From Microbacterium sp. SMR1 (GTDB lineage Bacteria; Actinomycetota; Actinomycetes; Actinomycetales; Microbacteriaceae), in NCBI RefSeq assembly GCF_003289625.1, contig NZ_QMBN01000001.1, forward strand, positions 434,001-498,000: DNA of 64,000 nucleotides, written 5' to 3'. The notes under the pieces were generated by a model. It was given only the letters and a program-made list of their open reading frames with translations. It was not told the DNA's origin and made no database searches. Positions 42,318 through 52,057 of the stretch are shown here, piece after piece; the stretch's first letter is position 1; every line of letters starts with the position of its first letter. Position numbers and translations under genes: made by a program.

Positions 42318-44981
42318 ATGAAGACCGCCGAGATCGCCCAGCGCTACCTGGACTACTTCGAGAAGAAGGGGCACACGATCGTGCCCTCCGCATCGCTCGT
42401 CACCGACGACCCCGCGCTGCTGTTCACCGTCGCAGGCATGGTCCCCTTCATCCCGTACCTCTCGGGCGACGTCCCTGCGCCGTACGCGCGAGCGGCCGAT
42501 GTCCAGAAGTGCATCCGCACCAACGACATCGAAGAGGTGGGCAAGACGCCGCGCCACGGCACCTTCTTCCAGATGCTCGGCAACTGGTCCTTCGGCGACT
42601 ACTTCAAAGAGGGCGCCATCTCGTTCGCATGGGAACTGCTGACCAGCCCCGAATCGGAGGGCGGCCTCGGGTTCGACCCGAAGGATCTCTGGGTCACGGT
42701 CTACGAAGAGGACGACGAGGCGCGCCAGCTGTGGCTGAAGCACTCGACGCTGCCCGACGAGCGCATCCAGCGTCTCGGCAAGGACACCAACTACTGGAGC
42801 ACCGGCCTCCCGGGTCCTGCCGGCCCGTGCTCGGAGATCTTCTTCGACCGCGGTCCCGCGTACGGCATCGACGGCGGACCGGCGACCGACGACGACCGGT
42901 ATGTCGAGATCTGGAACCTCGTGTTCATGCAGTACGAGATCGCAGACGTGCGCTCGAAGTACGACTTCACGATCGTCGGCGAGCTGCCGAATAAGAACAT
43001 CGACACGGGCATGGGGCTCGAGCGCGTCGCCTTCATCAAGCAGGGCGTCGACAACATGTACGAGACCGACCAGGTGCGTCCCGTGCTCGACAAGGCCGTC
43101 GAGCTCTCGGGCAAGACCTACGGCGCGAACCACGAAGACGACGTGCGGTTCCGTGTCATCGCGGACCACGTCCGGTCGTCGCTCATGCTGCTCTCCGACG
43201 GCGTGACGCCCTCGAACGACGGGCGCGGCTACATCCTGCGTCGCCTGATGCGTCGCGCCATCCGCTCGATGCGCCTGCTGGGCGTCGAGGGACCGAGCTT
43301 CGCGGAGCTGTTCGCAGCGTCGCGCGACGCGATGAAGGAGGCGTACCCGATCGTCGAGACCGACTACGCGCGGCTCTCGCAGTACGCCCTCGCCGAGGAG
43401 GCGACATTCCTGCGCACCCTGGCCGCGGGATCCGAGCTGCTCGACGAGTCGGTCGAGCAGGCCAAGAAGGCGGGGGAGGGCAAGCTGAGCGGCGCGCAGG
43501 CGTTCCTCCTGCACGACACGTACGGGTTCCCCATCGACCTGACTCTCGAGATCGTCGAGGAGGCGGGGCTCAGCGTCGACCGCGGCGCCTTCGATTCGCT
43601 CATGCAGGAGCAGCGCGAGCGCGCCAAGGCCGACGCGCGGTCCCGCAAGGGGCAGCTCGCCGACACGAGCGTCTACCGTGACTTCCGCGCTCAGGGCGAG
43701 ACGGTGTTCACGGGCTACACCGAGCTCGAGACGGGCTCGCGGGTACTCGGCCTTCTGGTCGGCGGCGTCTCCGTCGACCGCGCCAGCCAAGGTCAGATCG
43801 CCGAGGTGATCCTCGCCGAGACGGCGCTGTACGCCGAGTCGGGCGGCCAGGTCGCCGACAAGGGCGTCATCGTGGGCCCGGGCTACGAGCTCGAGGTCCT
43901 CGACGTGCAGAAGCCGGTGCCCGGTCTCGTCAGCCACACCGTCGAGGTGACGACGGGTGAAGTGGCCGTGGGCGAGGCCGCCACGACGGTGGTGGATGCC
44001 GCGAACCGCCGCGCTGCGCAGCAGGCCCACTCCGCGACGCACCTCGTGCACGCGGCACTGCGCGACACGCTGGGCAAGAGCGCGACCCAGGCCGGCTCGC
44101 TCAACCGCGCCGGCTACCTGCGCTTCGATTTCTCCTGGGGCCAGGCGCTCTCGCCCGAGACTCGTACCGAGATCGAGGAGATCGCCAACAACGCCGTCCG
44201 CGACAACCTCGAGGTCATGACCCGGATCATGTCGCTCGACGAGGCGAAAGCCGCCGGCGCGATGGCCCTGTTCGGCGAGAAGTACGGCGAGACCGTCCGC
44301 ATGGTCGACATCGGCGGCCCCTGGTCGCGCGAGCTCTGCGCGGGGACCCACGTCTCGTCGAGCGCCGAGGTCGGTCTCATCAACCTCATCGGCGAATCGT
44401 CGGTGGGCGCGTCGAACCGGCGCGTGGAGGCGCTCGTCGGGCAGGACGCCTTCCGTGAGCTCGCCGCCGAGCGTGCCATCGTGTCGCAGCTGACGACCTC
44501 GCTGAAGACGCCGCGCGACCAGCTCGCCGCTCGCGTGGCCGAGCTCGCCGCGAGCCTGAAGGCCGCCGAGAAGCGGATCGCCCAGTTCGAGGCTCGCGCC
44601 CTCGCCGACCGGCTGCCGCAGCTGGTGGGCGCTGCGGCGGCCGCCGGCCCGTTCCAGATCGTCGCCGAATCGCTGGGCTCGGCGGGATCGGCGGACGATG
44701 TCCGCACCCTGGCACTGCAGGTGCGCGACCGTCTCGGAGTCGACGCCGCAGCGATCGTCGCCCTCGGGGCCGTCGTGGGGGACCGCCCCGTCGTGGTCGT
44801 CGCCACCAACGATGCCGCCCGCGCGGCAGGAGCCAAGGCCGGTGTGCTCGCGAAGGCCGCGGCATCCGCTCTCGGCGGCGGTGGCGGCGGGCGCGATGAC
44901 GTGGCGCAGGGCGGCGGTACGGACGCCGCAGCGCTTCCCGTGGCCCTCCGCGCGGTGCGCGACGCGGCGAGCGGCCTGTGA
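42318..44981 (+). CDS. alaS: alanyl-tRNA synthetase
   Basis: An 887-residue class II synthetase that charges tRNA-Ala and edits mischarged Ser/Gly. The N-terminal motif-1 region KTAEIAQRYLDYFEKKGH, the catalytic core segment PSASLVTDDPALLFTVAGM and CIRTNDIEEVG are intact. The editing/zinc motif HSATHLVHAAL and the later CAGTHVSS ligands are present, and a C-terminal C-Ala domain ends with GGGGGRDDVAQGGGTD. The ATG at 42318 has GAAGGA upstream; an earlier ATG (42294) adds eight unrelated residues. The stop overlaps the ruvX GTG by 4 nt. Confidence 0.98.
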   Translation: MKTAEIAQRYLDYFEKKGHTIVPSASLVTDDPALLFTVAGMVPFIPYLSGDVPAPYARAADVQKCIRTNDIEEVGKTPRHGTFFQMLGNWSFGDYFKEGAISFAWELLTSPESEGGLGFDPKDLWVTVYEEDDEARQLWLKHSTLPDERIQRLGKDTNYWSTGLPGPAGPCSEIFFDRGPAYGIDGGPATDDDRYVEIWNLVFMQYEIADVRSKYDFTIVGELPNKNIDTGMGLERVAFIKQGVDNMYETDQVRPVLDKAVELSGKTYGANHEDDVRFRVIADHVRSSLMLLSDGVTPSNDGRGYILRRLMRRAIRSMRLLGVEGPSFAELFAASRDAMKEAYPIVETDYARLSQYALAEEATFLRTLAAGSELLDESVEQAKKAGEGKLSGAQAFLLHDTYGFPIDLTLEIVEEAGLSVDRGAFDSLMQEQRERAKADARSRKGQLADTSVYRDFRAQGETVFTGYTELETGSRVLGLLVGGVSVDRASQGQIAEVILAETALYAESGGQVADKGVIVGPGYELEVLDVQKPVPGLVSHTVEVTTGEVAVGEAATTVVDAANRRAAQQAHSATHLVHAALRDTLGKSATQAGSLNRAGYLRFDFSWGQALSPETRTEIEEIANNAVRDNLEVMTRIMSLDEAKAAGAMALFGEKYGETVRMVDIGGPWSRELCAGTHVSSSAEVGLINLIGESSVGASNRRVEALVGQDAFRELAAERAIVSQLTTSLKTPRDQLAARVAELAASLKAAEKRIAQFEARALADRLPQLVGAAAAAGPFQIVAESLGSAGSADDVRTLALQVRDRLGVDAAAIVALGAVVGDRPVVVVATNDAARAAGAKAGVLAKAAASALGGGGGGRDDVAQGGGTDAAALPVALRAVRDAASGL

Positions 44982-45448
44982 GCGGATTCCGGCCGGGCGT
45001 GCGGCTCGGCGTCGATGTGGGTACGGCCCGCATTGGCGTCGCCCGATGCGACCGCGACGGCCTGCTCGCGGTTCCGGTCGAGACCGTGCCGCGCGCAGAG
45101 GGAGATCTCGCACGCATCGGCGCTCTGGCCGAGGAGTACGACGCCGTCGAGCTCGTGGTGGGCCTGCCGGTCGCGCTCAGCGGGCGGGAGACCGCGTCGA
45201 CGGCAGACGCGCGCGGTTTCGCCGAGGCTCTCGCGGCCGCCGGACACCGTGTCCGTCTCGTCGACGAGCGGCTGAGCACCGTGAGCGCCCACAGTGCGTT
45301 GCGCGGTTCGGGCCGATCACAGCGATCGTCTCGTAGCATTGTTGACCAGGTCGCCGCCGTAGTGCTCCTCCAGCAGGCACTCGACGTCGAGAAGAGCACC
45401 GGTAACCCGCCCGGTGTTCCCGTCGCACCCTCGCAGGAGCACCCCTGA
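44978..45448 (+). CDS. ruvX: Holliday junction resolvase-like / pre-16S rRNA nuclease YqgF
   Basis: A 156-residue RNase H-fold protein of the RuvX/YqgF family, which matures the 5' end of 16S rRNA. The signatures RLGVDVGTARIGVARCD, VVGLPVALSGRETA, RLVDERLSTVSAH and the C-terminal SIVDQVAAVVLLQQAL are all seen, with the acidic catalytic residues kept. It overlaps alaS by 4 nt and is 1 bp from mltG, the conserved alaS-ruvX-mltG-aroE order. Confidence 0.95.
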   Translation: MSGFRPGVRLGVDVGTARIGVARCDRDGLLAVPVETVPRAEGDLARIGALAEEYDAVELVVGLPVALSGRETASTADARGFAEALAAAGHRVRLVDERLSTVSAHSALRGSGRSQRSSRSIVDQVAAVVLLQQALDVEKSTGNPPGVPVAPSQEHP

Positions 45449-45449
45449 C

Positions 45450-46862
45450 ATGACTGACCGCCCGCCGCACGACAATGGCGTCCCGACGAGCCGACGCGCC
45501 GCGCGTGCGGCATCCCAGAGTCCGGCGTCCCAGGGTCCGGCATCCACGCCGGGAGGTGCAGCGCGTCCCGAGGACTCCTCGCGTGCGGAGCACACCCCGA
45601 CCCCGGCCGCGGAGCACCGCGGATCGGTGCGCGCACCGGCGTCCCGCGAGCAGGCTCCGGGCGCACAGGCGTCGTACGAGCAGACGCCGCGGGCCGCTGC
45701 GCCTGCGGTCGGCACGCTCGACGCCCTGTTCACGGGTGAAGTGAGCACGCACGAGGTGGGTGCCGTTCCCAGCCGGCATGATCGCGACCGCAAGAAGAGC
45801 CGGATCGCGAAATGGGTCGTCCTCATCGTGATCCTGGCGATCCTCGGCAGCATCGTGGCCGCGGGCGCATGGGTGTGGAACACGTACGAGCCTCAGATCC
45901 GCTCCGTGATGGGGTGGGAGGAGCCGAAGGACTTCGAGCCCGGCGAGGCGACCGGCGAGGTGCTGGTGACCGTCGTGAGCGGCGACACCGGGTCGACGAT
46001 CTCTCAGACGCTCTTCGATCAGGGCGTCACGAAGACACCGACGGCGTTCTACGATCACCTCATCGCGACGGCACAGGACCCGACGTTCCAGCCGGGGGTG
46101 TACGCGTTGCAGCAGCGCATGACATCCGAGGCGGCCCTGAGGCTCATCCTCGATCCCGCGAGCAAGCGACAGAACGCCGCGCAGCTGCGAGAGGGCCTGA
46201 CCGTCGACCAGACCGTCGAGGTGCTCGCACAGGGTACGGGCATGCCGGTCGAGGACTTCACCGCCGCTGTCGCCGACCCATCCGCGTACGGCGTCGCGGC
46301 CGACACGCTGGAGGGCTGGCTGTTCCCGGCGACCTATCAGTTCGACCCCGGGCTCTCGGCCACGGACATCGTGCGCACGATGGTCGACCGCACGCTCGAG
46401 TCGCTCGACGCCGCGGGCGTTCCTCAGGAGCGCCGCGAGGAGATCCTCACGACGGCATCGATCATTCAGCGCGAGGCGCGTCTGTCCGACGACTTCTACA
46501 AGGTCTCTCGCGTCATCGCCAACCGCCTCGCAGACGGCATGCCCCTGCAGATGGACTCGACGGCCCAGTACGGGTACAACGAGATGCACGACGGTACGGT
46601 CAGCTCGTCGGCGGAGGCGCTCGAGGACGACAATCCCTGGAACACGTACGTCCGAGCGGGGCTGCCGGCGGGTCCGATCGCGAATCCCGGCGATGAGGCG
46701 ATCGACGCGGCGATGAATCCCGCAGACGGGCCGTGGCTGTACTTCGTCACCTGGAACATGGACACCGGCGAGACGATCTTCTCCGCGACCTACGAGGAGC
46801 ACCAGGCCGGCATCGAGCAGTGGCACGCGTGGTGCGACGCGAATGACAACCGCGGCTGCTGA
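45450..46862 (+). CDS. mltG: endolytic murein transglycosylase MltG
   Basis: A 470-residue membrane-bound lytic transglycosylase that cuts nascent peptidoglycan strands. The cytoplasmic N-terminus (about 119 residues) is low-complexity with short repeats of PASQGPAS type. One membrane helix follows (about 121-144), then the LysM-like subdomain (VVSGDTGSTISQTLFDQGV) and the YceG catalytic domain. The catalytic glutamate is E342 in ASIIQREA; YNTYVRAGLP-type NTYVRAGLPAGPIANPG is also diagnostic. The ATG has AGGAG upstream. The end overlaps aroE by 20 bp. Confidence 0.94.
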   Translation: MTDRPPHDNGVPTSRRAARAASQSPASQGPASTPGGAARPEDSSRAEHTPTPAAEHRGSVRAPASREQAPGAQASYEQTPRAAAPAVGTLDALFTGEVSTHEVGAVPSRHDRDRKKSRIAKWVVLIVILAILGSIVAAGAWVWNTYEPQIRSVMGWEEPKDFEPGEATGEVLVTVVSGDTGSTISQTLFDQGVTKTPTAFYDHLIATAQDPTFQPGVYALQQRMTSEAALRLILDPASKRQNAAQLREGLTVDQTVEVLAQGTGMPVEDFTAAVADPSAYGVAADTLEGWLFPATYQFDPGLSATDIVRTMVDRTLESLDAAGVPQERREEILTTASIIQREARLSDDFYKVSRVIANRLADGMPLQMDSTAQYGYNEMHDGTVSSSAEALEDDNPWNTYVRAGLPAGPIANPGDEAIDAAMNPADGPWLYFVTWNMDTGETIFSATYEEHQAGIEQWHAWCDANDNRGC

Positions 46863-47703
46863 CCTGTCTGCGGGAGACCCGCGCCGCTTCGAAGTGTGGG
46901 GCTCGCCGATCGGCCACAGCCTGTCGCCGGTCCTCCACACCGCGGCGTACGACCGGCTCGGTCTGCCGTGGCGGTACGGGCGGCGGCACGTCGACGAGGC
47001 GTCGTTCGCGAGCGAGCTGACAGCCCTCGGGACGGAGTTCCACGGGCTGTCGCTCACCATGCCGCTCAAGACACTCGCGCACGACGCGGCTCGGATGCGG
47101 GATGCCGCGGCGACCGCAACCGGCGCAGCGAACACGCTCCTCCGGACGGGCGATGGGTGGGCGGCGTTCAACACCGACGTCGGCGGACTCGCGGCTGCGC
47201 TCGCGGAGATCGGGTCCGCGGCTGCGCCTCGTGCCCGCATCGTCGGCGCAGGCGCGACGGCGACGTCGGCGCTCCTCGCGCTCGAGCGCGTCGGCGTCGG
47301 CCGGATCGATATCGCGGCACGACGGCCCGCCGCAGCCGAGCCGTTGCGGACGCTCGCGGCGAGCCGAGGCATCGCGGCGACGGTGTCGCCCCTCGACGCG
47401 CCGGCGGGGGAGGTCGAGCTGACCGTGTCGACCCTGCCGGGCGACGCGCCGGTCGCTGACGCCGTCTCCGCGGGTCTCGCCGCGAGCGGGGGTACCCTCT
47501 ACGACGTCGTCTACGGCACGTGGCCGACAGCGCTCGGACACGCCTGGCTCGCCGCGGGACAGCCGGCCCACCCGGGCGCGACCATGCTGCTGCATCAGGC
47601 GGTGCTCCAGATCCGCATCTTCGCGACCGGTTCGCCCGACGACCCGCTGCCCGGCGAGGAGGACGTCGTCGCCGTCATGCGCCGGGCGCTCATGGGAGGA
47701 TAG
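46843..47703 (+). CDS. aroE: shikimate dehydrogenase
   Basis: A 286-residue NADP(H)-dependent oxidoreductase that reduces 3-dehydroshikimate. The shikimate-binding [13 protein letters not shown], catalytic K76 (SLTMPLK) and D112 (FNTDVGGL) are present, followed by the dinucleotide fold ([15 protein letters not shown]). The usual 'NVT' before the lysine segment reads SLT here, and the Gly-rich loop is GAGATAT rather than GAGGA, both variants seen in actinobacteria. The ATG lies 20 bp inside mltG. aroC follows after 4 bp. Confidence 0.93.
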   Translation: MTTAAADLSAGDPRRFEVWGSPIGHSLSPVLHTAAYDRLGLPWRYGRRHVDEASFASELTALGTEFHGLSLTMPLKTLAHDAARMRDAAATATGAANTLLRTGDGWAAFNTDVGGLAAALAEIGSAAAPRARIVGAGATATSALLALERVGVGRIDIAARRPAAAEPLRTLAASRGIAATVSPLDAPAGEVELTVSTLPGDAPVADAVSAGLAASGGTLYDVVYGTWPTALGHAWLAAGQPAHPGATMLLHQAVLQIRIFATGSPDDPLPGEEDVVAVMRRALMGG

Positions 47704-47707
47704 ACGA

Positions 47708-48919
47708 ATGCTCCGCGTGCTCACGGCCGGCGAATCGCACGGCCCCGAACTCGTCGCCCTCATGGAGGGCCTCCCCGCCGGCGTGCCGGTCTCACGTGCC
47801 GCGATCCAGGCCGACCTCGCTCGGCGCAAGCTGGGCTACGGCCGCGGCTCGCGCATGAAGTTCGAGGAGGACGAACTCACCATCTCGACGGGCGTCCGAC
47901 ACGGCTTCAGCCTCGGCAGCCCCATCGCTCTGCGCATCGGCAACACCGAGTGGCCGAAGTGGGTCGAGGTGATGAGCCCGGAGCCGATCGAGCTCACCGA
48001 GCGCTCCCGCGGGCGCGGTGCCGCCCTGACTCGGCCTCGCCCCGGCCACGCCGACCTCGTCGGCATGCAGAAGTACGGATTCGACGAGGCCCGGCCGATC
48101 CTCGAGCGCGCGAGCGCCCGTGAGACGGCCGCGCGCGTGGCTCTCGGCGCGGTGGCCCGGTCGTTCCTGAACGAGCTCGGCATCCGGCTGGTCAGCCACA
48201 CCCTCTCGATCGGCCCCGTGCGGGTGCCCGACGGCTCGGCGCTGCCGACGCCCGACGATGTCGACGTGCTGGATGCCGATCCGCTGCGGTGCTTCCACGC
48301 CGAGACCTCTGCCGCGATGGTCGCCGAGGTGGACGCTGCGAAGAAGGACGGCGACACGCTGGGCGGCATCGTCGAGGTCCTCGCGTACGGGCTCCCGCCC
48401 GGGCTCGGATCCCACGTGCAGTGGGACCGCCGTCTCGACGCGAAGCTCGCGCAGGCGCTCATGGGTATCCAGGCGATCAAGGGCGTCGAGGTCGGCGACG
48501 GCTTCGAGACCACGCGTCGTCGCGGCTCCGCAGCACACGACGAGCTCTTCGCGACCGACGCCGGCATCGCGCGCTCGAGCGACAAGGCGGGTGGCACGGA
48601 GGGCGGGATGTCGACGGGCACCGTCCTCCGGGTCCGAGCGGGCATGAAGCCGATCGCGACGGTGCCGAAGGCGCTGCGCACGGTGGACGTCGCGTCGGGC
48701 GACGCGGCGACGGCTCACCACCAGCGGTCCGACGTCTGCGCCGTGCCGGCAGCCGGTGTCGTCGCCGAAGCGATGGTCGCGATCGTGCTCGCGGAGTCCG
48801 TGCTCGAGAAGTTCGGGGGCGACAACGTCGCCGAGACCCGCCGCAACCTCGAGGGATACCTCGCGGCGATCCCCGAGACGCTGCGCTCGGCGGCGCTGAG
48901 CGACGACGCGATCGGATGA
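47708..48919 (+). CDS. aroC: chorismate synthase
   Basis: A 403-residue FMN-dependent enzyme converting EPSP to chorismate, the branch point for aromatic amino acids, folates and quinones. The three family signatures are visible: [41 protein letters not shown] (in part) and [13 protein letters not shown] with the late [16 protein letters not shown]. The length is normal. The stop overlaps the aroK ATG by 4 nt. Confidence 0.98.
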   Translation: MLRVLTAGESHGPELVALMEGLPAGVPVSRAAIQADLARRKLGYGRGSRMKFEEDELTISTGVRHGFSLGSPIALRIGNTEWPKWVEVMSPEPIELTERSRGRGAALTRPRPGHADLVGMQKYGFDEARPILERASARETAARVALGAVARSFLNELGIRLVSHTLSIGPVRVPDGSALPTPDDVDVLDADPLRCFHAETSAAMVAEVDAAKKDGDTLGGIVEVLAYGLPPGLGSHVQWDRRLDAKLAQALMGIQAIKGVEVGDGFETTRRRGSAAHDELFATDAGIARSSDKAGGTEGGMSTGTVLRVRAGMKPIATVPKALRTVDVASGDAATAHHQRSDVCAVPAAGVVAEAMVAIVLAESVLEKFGGDNVAETRRNLEGYLAAIPETLRSAALSDDAIG

Positions 48920-49425
48920 CCGCCCCGGCGATCGTCCTGATCGGACCGATGGGCGCGGGCAAGTCGAGCATCGGCAAGAAGCTCGCGCGCGTTCTCGGCG
49001 CGACGTTCACCGACAGCGACGGCCTCGTCGTCCGCGACCACGGCCCCATCGAACGGCTCTTCGCGGAGCGTGGCGAGGAGCGCTTCCGCGAGATCGAGAG
49101 GCTCGCGGTCGCCGAGGCCCTCGGGCGCGGCGGCGTCGTCGCCCTCGGTGGCGGCGCGGTGCTGCATCCCGATACCCGGAGCGACCTCGCCGCGCACCGT
49201 GTGGTGCTGCTCACCGTTTCGGAGCAGACGATCGCCTCCCGCCTCGCCGGCACCACGCGCCCGCTGCTCCAGGGCGACGACCCGGTGGGGCGCTGGCGCG
49301 AGGTCGCCGAGAGCCGACGCGAGCTCTACGATCAGCTCGCCGACGCACGCTTTGACACATCCACCGGCCGGATCCAGGACATCGTCGACGCCATCGCGGC
49401 GTGGGCTCAGGAGGAGACGTCATGA
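48916..49425 (+). CDS. aroK: shikimate kinase
   Basis: A 169-residue P-loop kinase that phosphorylates shikimate. Walker A is GPMGAGKSS (10-18), the shikimate-binding [18 protein letters not shown] and GGGAVLHP segments are present, and the LID arginine is in TRPLLQGDD. The start is ATG at 48916, overlapping the aroC stop; the frame is open upstream only as a shadow of aroC. It overlaps aroB by 4 nt. Confidence 0.95.
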   Translation: MTAPAIVLIGPMGAGKSSIGKKLARVLGATFTDSDGLVVRDHGPIERLFAERGEERFREIERLAVAEALGRGGVVALGGGAVLHPDTRSDLAAHRVVLLTVSEQTIASRLAGTTRPLLQGDDPVGRWREVAESRRELYDQLADARFDTSTGRIQDIVDAIAAWAQEETS

Positions 49426-50498
49426 CAGACACCACCGTCATCACCGTCGGGGGCACCGCGCCTTACGACGTGACCATCGGGCGCGGCATTCTTCCGCTCG
49501 TCGGCTCGGCGCTGCCCGAGGCCGCCCGCAAGGTGCTCATCGTGCACCCCCCGACGCTGTCCGCACAGGCCGAGCGTCTCCGCGAGATCCTGGGGTCGGA
49601 CCGCCAGGTGCTGCTGGCGGAGATCCCCGACGCCGAGCAGGGCAAGCGCGTCGAGGTCGCGGCGTTCTGCTGGCAGGTCATGGGCCAGGCGGACTTCACG
49701 CGCACGGATGCCGTCGTCGGGTTCGGTGGCGGCGCCGTGACCGACCTCGCCGGCTTCGTCGCCGCGACGTGGCTGCGCGGCATCGCGGTCGTGCAGGTCC
49801 CCACGACGGTGCTCGGCATGGTGGATGCCGCGGTCGGCGGGAAGACGGGCATCAACACCGCCGAGGGGAAGAACCTCGTGGGGGCGTTCTGGCCGCCGGT
49901 CGCCGTCGTCTGCGACCTCGACCTGCTCGACGGGCTCTCGCGCAACGAGCGCGTCGCCGGCTTCGCGGAGGTGGTGAAGGCCGGATTCATCTGGCACCCC
50001 GAGATCCTCGACCTCATCGAGGCCGATCCCGAGGCGGCCGTCGACCCGCACAGCGACGCGTTCCGGCGGAGCATCGAGCTCGCGATCGACATGAAGGCGA
50101 AGGTCGTGGGGGAGGACCTGCGCGAGGCCGGACTGCGCGAGGTGCTCAACTACGGCCACACCCTCGGCCACGCCATCGAGCATGCCGAGCGGTACCAGTG
50201 GCGCCACGGCGCCGCGATCTCGGTGGGGATGATGTTCGCGGCCGAGCTGTCGCGTCTGGCGGGACGACTCCCGGATGCCGCAGCCCAGCGTCACCGCGAC
50301 ATCCTCGAGACCCTCGGGCTGCCCACCTCGTACCGTGCGGGTGCGTGGCGCCAGCTGCTGGCGACGATGCAGCGCGACAAGAAGACCCGCGGCTCGATGC
50401 TGCGGTTCATCGTGCTCGACGACATCGCCAAGCCGACCGTTCTGCAGGCCCCCGATGAGTCGCTGCTCTTCGCCGCCTACCAGGAGGTGGGGGCCTGA
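49422..50498 (+). CDS. aroB: 3-dehydroquinate synthase
   Basis: A 358-residue NAD- and metal-dependent enzyme that cyclises DAHP to 3-dehydroquinate. The NAD-binding [22 protein letters not shown] (in part), the [19 protein letters not shown] segment and the metal-binding histidines in [13 protein letters not shown] are intact. The ATG at 49422 is preceded by AGGAGGA and overlaps the aroK stop. aroQ follows after 28 bp with its own promoter-like box. Confidence 0.97.
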   Translation: MTDTTVITVGGTAPYDVTIGRGILPLVGSALPEAARKVLIVHPPTLSAQAERLREILGSDRQVLLAEIPDAEQGKRVEVAAFCWQVMGQADFTRTDAVVGFGGGAVTDLAGFVAATWLRGIAVVQVPTTVLGMVDAAVGGKTGINTAEGKNLVGAFWPPVAVVCDLDLLDGLSRNERVAGFAEVVKAGFIWHPEILDLIEADPEAAVDPHSDAFRRSIELAIDMKAKVVGEDLREAGLREVLNYGHTLGHAIEHAERYQWRHGAAISVGMMFAAELSRLAGRLPDAAAQRHRDILETLGLPTSYRAGAWRQLLATMQRDKKTRGSMLRFIVLDDIAKPTVLQAPDESLLFAAYQEVGA

Positions 50499-50526
50499 GC
50501 CGGCGCGTCATCGGTAGGGTGGGCGC

Positions 50527-50970
50527 GTGAGCACCCCTCGACGCCTGCTGCTGGTCAACGGGCCGAACCTCAATCTGCTCGGCACCCGCGAGCCCGAGAT
50601 CTACGGACGCGAGACCCTCGCCGACGTCGAGGCCCTCGTCATCGCGGCGGCCGGGGAACGCGGCGTCGAGGTGCGCTGCGTGCAGAGCAACCATGAGGGC
50701 GTCCTCATCGACGCCATCCACGAGGCCCGTGCGGACTGCGTCGGCATCGTCATCAACCCCGGCGGGCTCACGCACACCTCCGTCGTCCTCCGTGATGCGC
50801 TCGCGGGAGTGTCCCTGCCGGTGGCCGAAGTCCACATCTCCGACGTCTACGAGCGCGAGAGCTTCCGCCACCACTCCTACGTCGCCGACGTCGCCTCGGT
50901 CCATGTCATCGGCGAAGGTGTCGCCGGATACGCGCGCGCGACGCGACAGCTGCTCGACATCCTCGCGTAG
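50527..50970 (+). CDS. aroQ: type II 3-dehydroquinate dehydratase
   Basis: A 147-residue dodecameric type II dehydroquinase. The N-terminus [21 protein letters not shown] carries the catalytic Tyr (Y26), SNHEG and [10 protein letters not shown] form the active site, and H103 in AEVHISDV is the catalytic His. GTG at 50527 is 6 nt after TAGGGT (50515-50520), leaderless-like. The TAG stop is part of a TAGAAT box that may drive efp. Confidence 0.97.
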   Translation: MSTPRRLLLVNGPNLNLLGTREPEIYGRETLADVEALVIAAAGERGVEVRCVQSNHEGVLIDAIHEARADCVGIVINPGGLTHTSVVLRDALAGVSLPVAEVHISDVYERESFRHHSYVADVASVHVIGEGVAGYARATRQLLDILA

Positions 50971-50973
50971 AAT
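50968..50973 (+). promoter_or_regulatory. -10 box of efp-nusB overlapping the aroQ stop
   Basis: TAGAAT begins with the TAG stop codon of aroQ. It lies 51 bp before the efp start and would give a leader of about 44 nt. Confidence 0.5.
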
Positions 50974-51023
50974 CGATCCTCGGCCCGTCGGCCGCCCGAC
51001 CACACGAACGGAACTCCACACTC

Positions 51024-51584
51024 ATGGCATCGACCGCAGACATCAAGAACGGCGTCGTCCTCAGCATCGACGGTCAGCTTTGGAACGTCATCGAGTTCCA
51101 GCACGTCAAGCCCGGCAAGGGTGGCGCGTTCGTGCGCACGAAGCTGAAGAACGTCGTGTCGGGCAAGACCGTCGACCGCACCTACAACGCCGGCGCGAAG
51201 ATCGAGATCGAGAACGTCGACCGCCGCGACTTCACCTACCTGTACAACGACGGCGACAACTTCGTCTTCATGGACGTCGACGACTACGACCAGATCACGG
51301 TCCCCGCCGCCACCGTCGGCGACGCGAAGAACTACCTGCTCGAGAACCAGCAGGTGCAGATCGCGCTGAACAACGGCAACCCGCTCTACATCGAGCTGCC
51401 CGCTTCGGTCGTCCTCGAGATCACGTACACCGAGCCGGGCCTGCAGGGCGACCGCTCGTCGGCGGGCACGAAGTCCGCGACGGTCGAGACCGGCTACGAG
51501 ATCCAGGTTCCGCTGTTCGTCGAGCAGGGCACGAAGGTCAAGGTCGACACCCGCACGGGTGACTACCTCGGCCGCGTGAACTGA
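51024..51584 (+). CDS. efp: elongation factor P
   Basis: A 186-residue translation factor that enters the E site and relieves stalling at polyproline. The three beta-barrel domains are of normal length. The tip lysine is K32 in [10 protein letters not shown], so this is the lysine type of EF-P; its modification status cannot be read, and no modification enzyme gene is in the window. Typical segments are [19 protein letters not shown] (in part), [12 protein letters not shown] and the C-terminal [18 protein letters not shown]. nusB follows after 16 bp. Confidence 0.98.
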   Translation: MASTADIKNGVVLSIDGQLWNVIEFQHVKPGKGGAFVRTKLKNVVSGKTVDRTYNAGAKIEIENVDRRDFTYLYNDGDNFVFMDVDDYDQITVPAATVGDAKNYLLENQQVQIALNNGNPLYIELPASVVLEITYTEPGLQGDRSSAGTKSATVETGYEIQVPLFVEQGTKVKVDTRTGDYLGRVN

Positions 51585-51600
51585 CGCCGGCCCTCGTCCG

Positions 51601-52011
51601 ATGAGCGCTCGCTCCAAGGCGCGCAAGCGCGCCCTCGACATCCTCTACCAGTCCGACATCCGCGGCGACGACCTCGGGGTGACCCTCGCCGCCGAGGCGA
51701 AGCGCGCGGCGCTCGAGCCCGCCCGCGAGGCGTCGTGGCTGTACGCGCGCGAGATCATCGACGGCATCATCGACAACCGCGACGACATCGACGAGCAGAT
51801 CACGACGTTCGCGAAGGACTGGTCGCTCGCGCGGATGCCCGCCGTCGACCGGGCGATCCTCCGACTCGGCGTCTGGGAGATCGTGTACAACGACGCGGTT
51901 CCCGCCGCAGTCGCCATCGACGAGGCCGTCGAGCTCGCGAAGGAGTTTTCGACCGACGGGTCGAGCGCTTTCGTCCACGGCGTCCTCGGTCGGGTCGCCC
52001 GACTGGGCTGA
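51601..52011 (+). CDS. nusB: transcription antitermination factor NusB
   Basis: A 136-residue all-helical protein that binds boxA RNA with S10 in rRNA antitermination. SARSKARKRALDILYQSDIRG at the start (in part), SWLYAREIIDGI, WSLARMPAVDRAILRLGVWEI (in part) and AVAIDEAVELAKEFSTDGSS (C-terminal helix) are the family hallmarks. It follows efp by 16 bp, a conserved pair. Confidence 0.97.
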   Translation: MSARSKARKRALDILYQSDIRGDDLGVTLAAEAKRAALEPAREASWLYAREIIDGIIDNRDDIDEQITTFAKDWSLARMPAVDRAILRLGVWEIVYNDAVPAAVAIDEAVELAKEFSTDGSSAFVHGVLGRVARLG

Positions 52012-52057
52012 CCGACGTCGGAGGCACCCTCGAGAATCCTCGTATGAGGTCGAACCC

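Noticed and set aside
42009-45113. Very long open frame on the minus strand opposite alaS
   Set aside because: It mirrors alaS codon for codon in a GC-rich sequence; alaS has complete family motifs, and the antisense product has none.
45414-45449. Earlier ATG as the mltG start
   Set aside because: It lies inside ruvX; the ATG at 45450 has AGGAG at the right distance and directly follows the ruvX stop.
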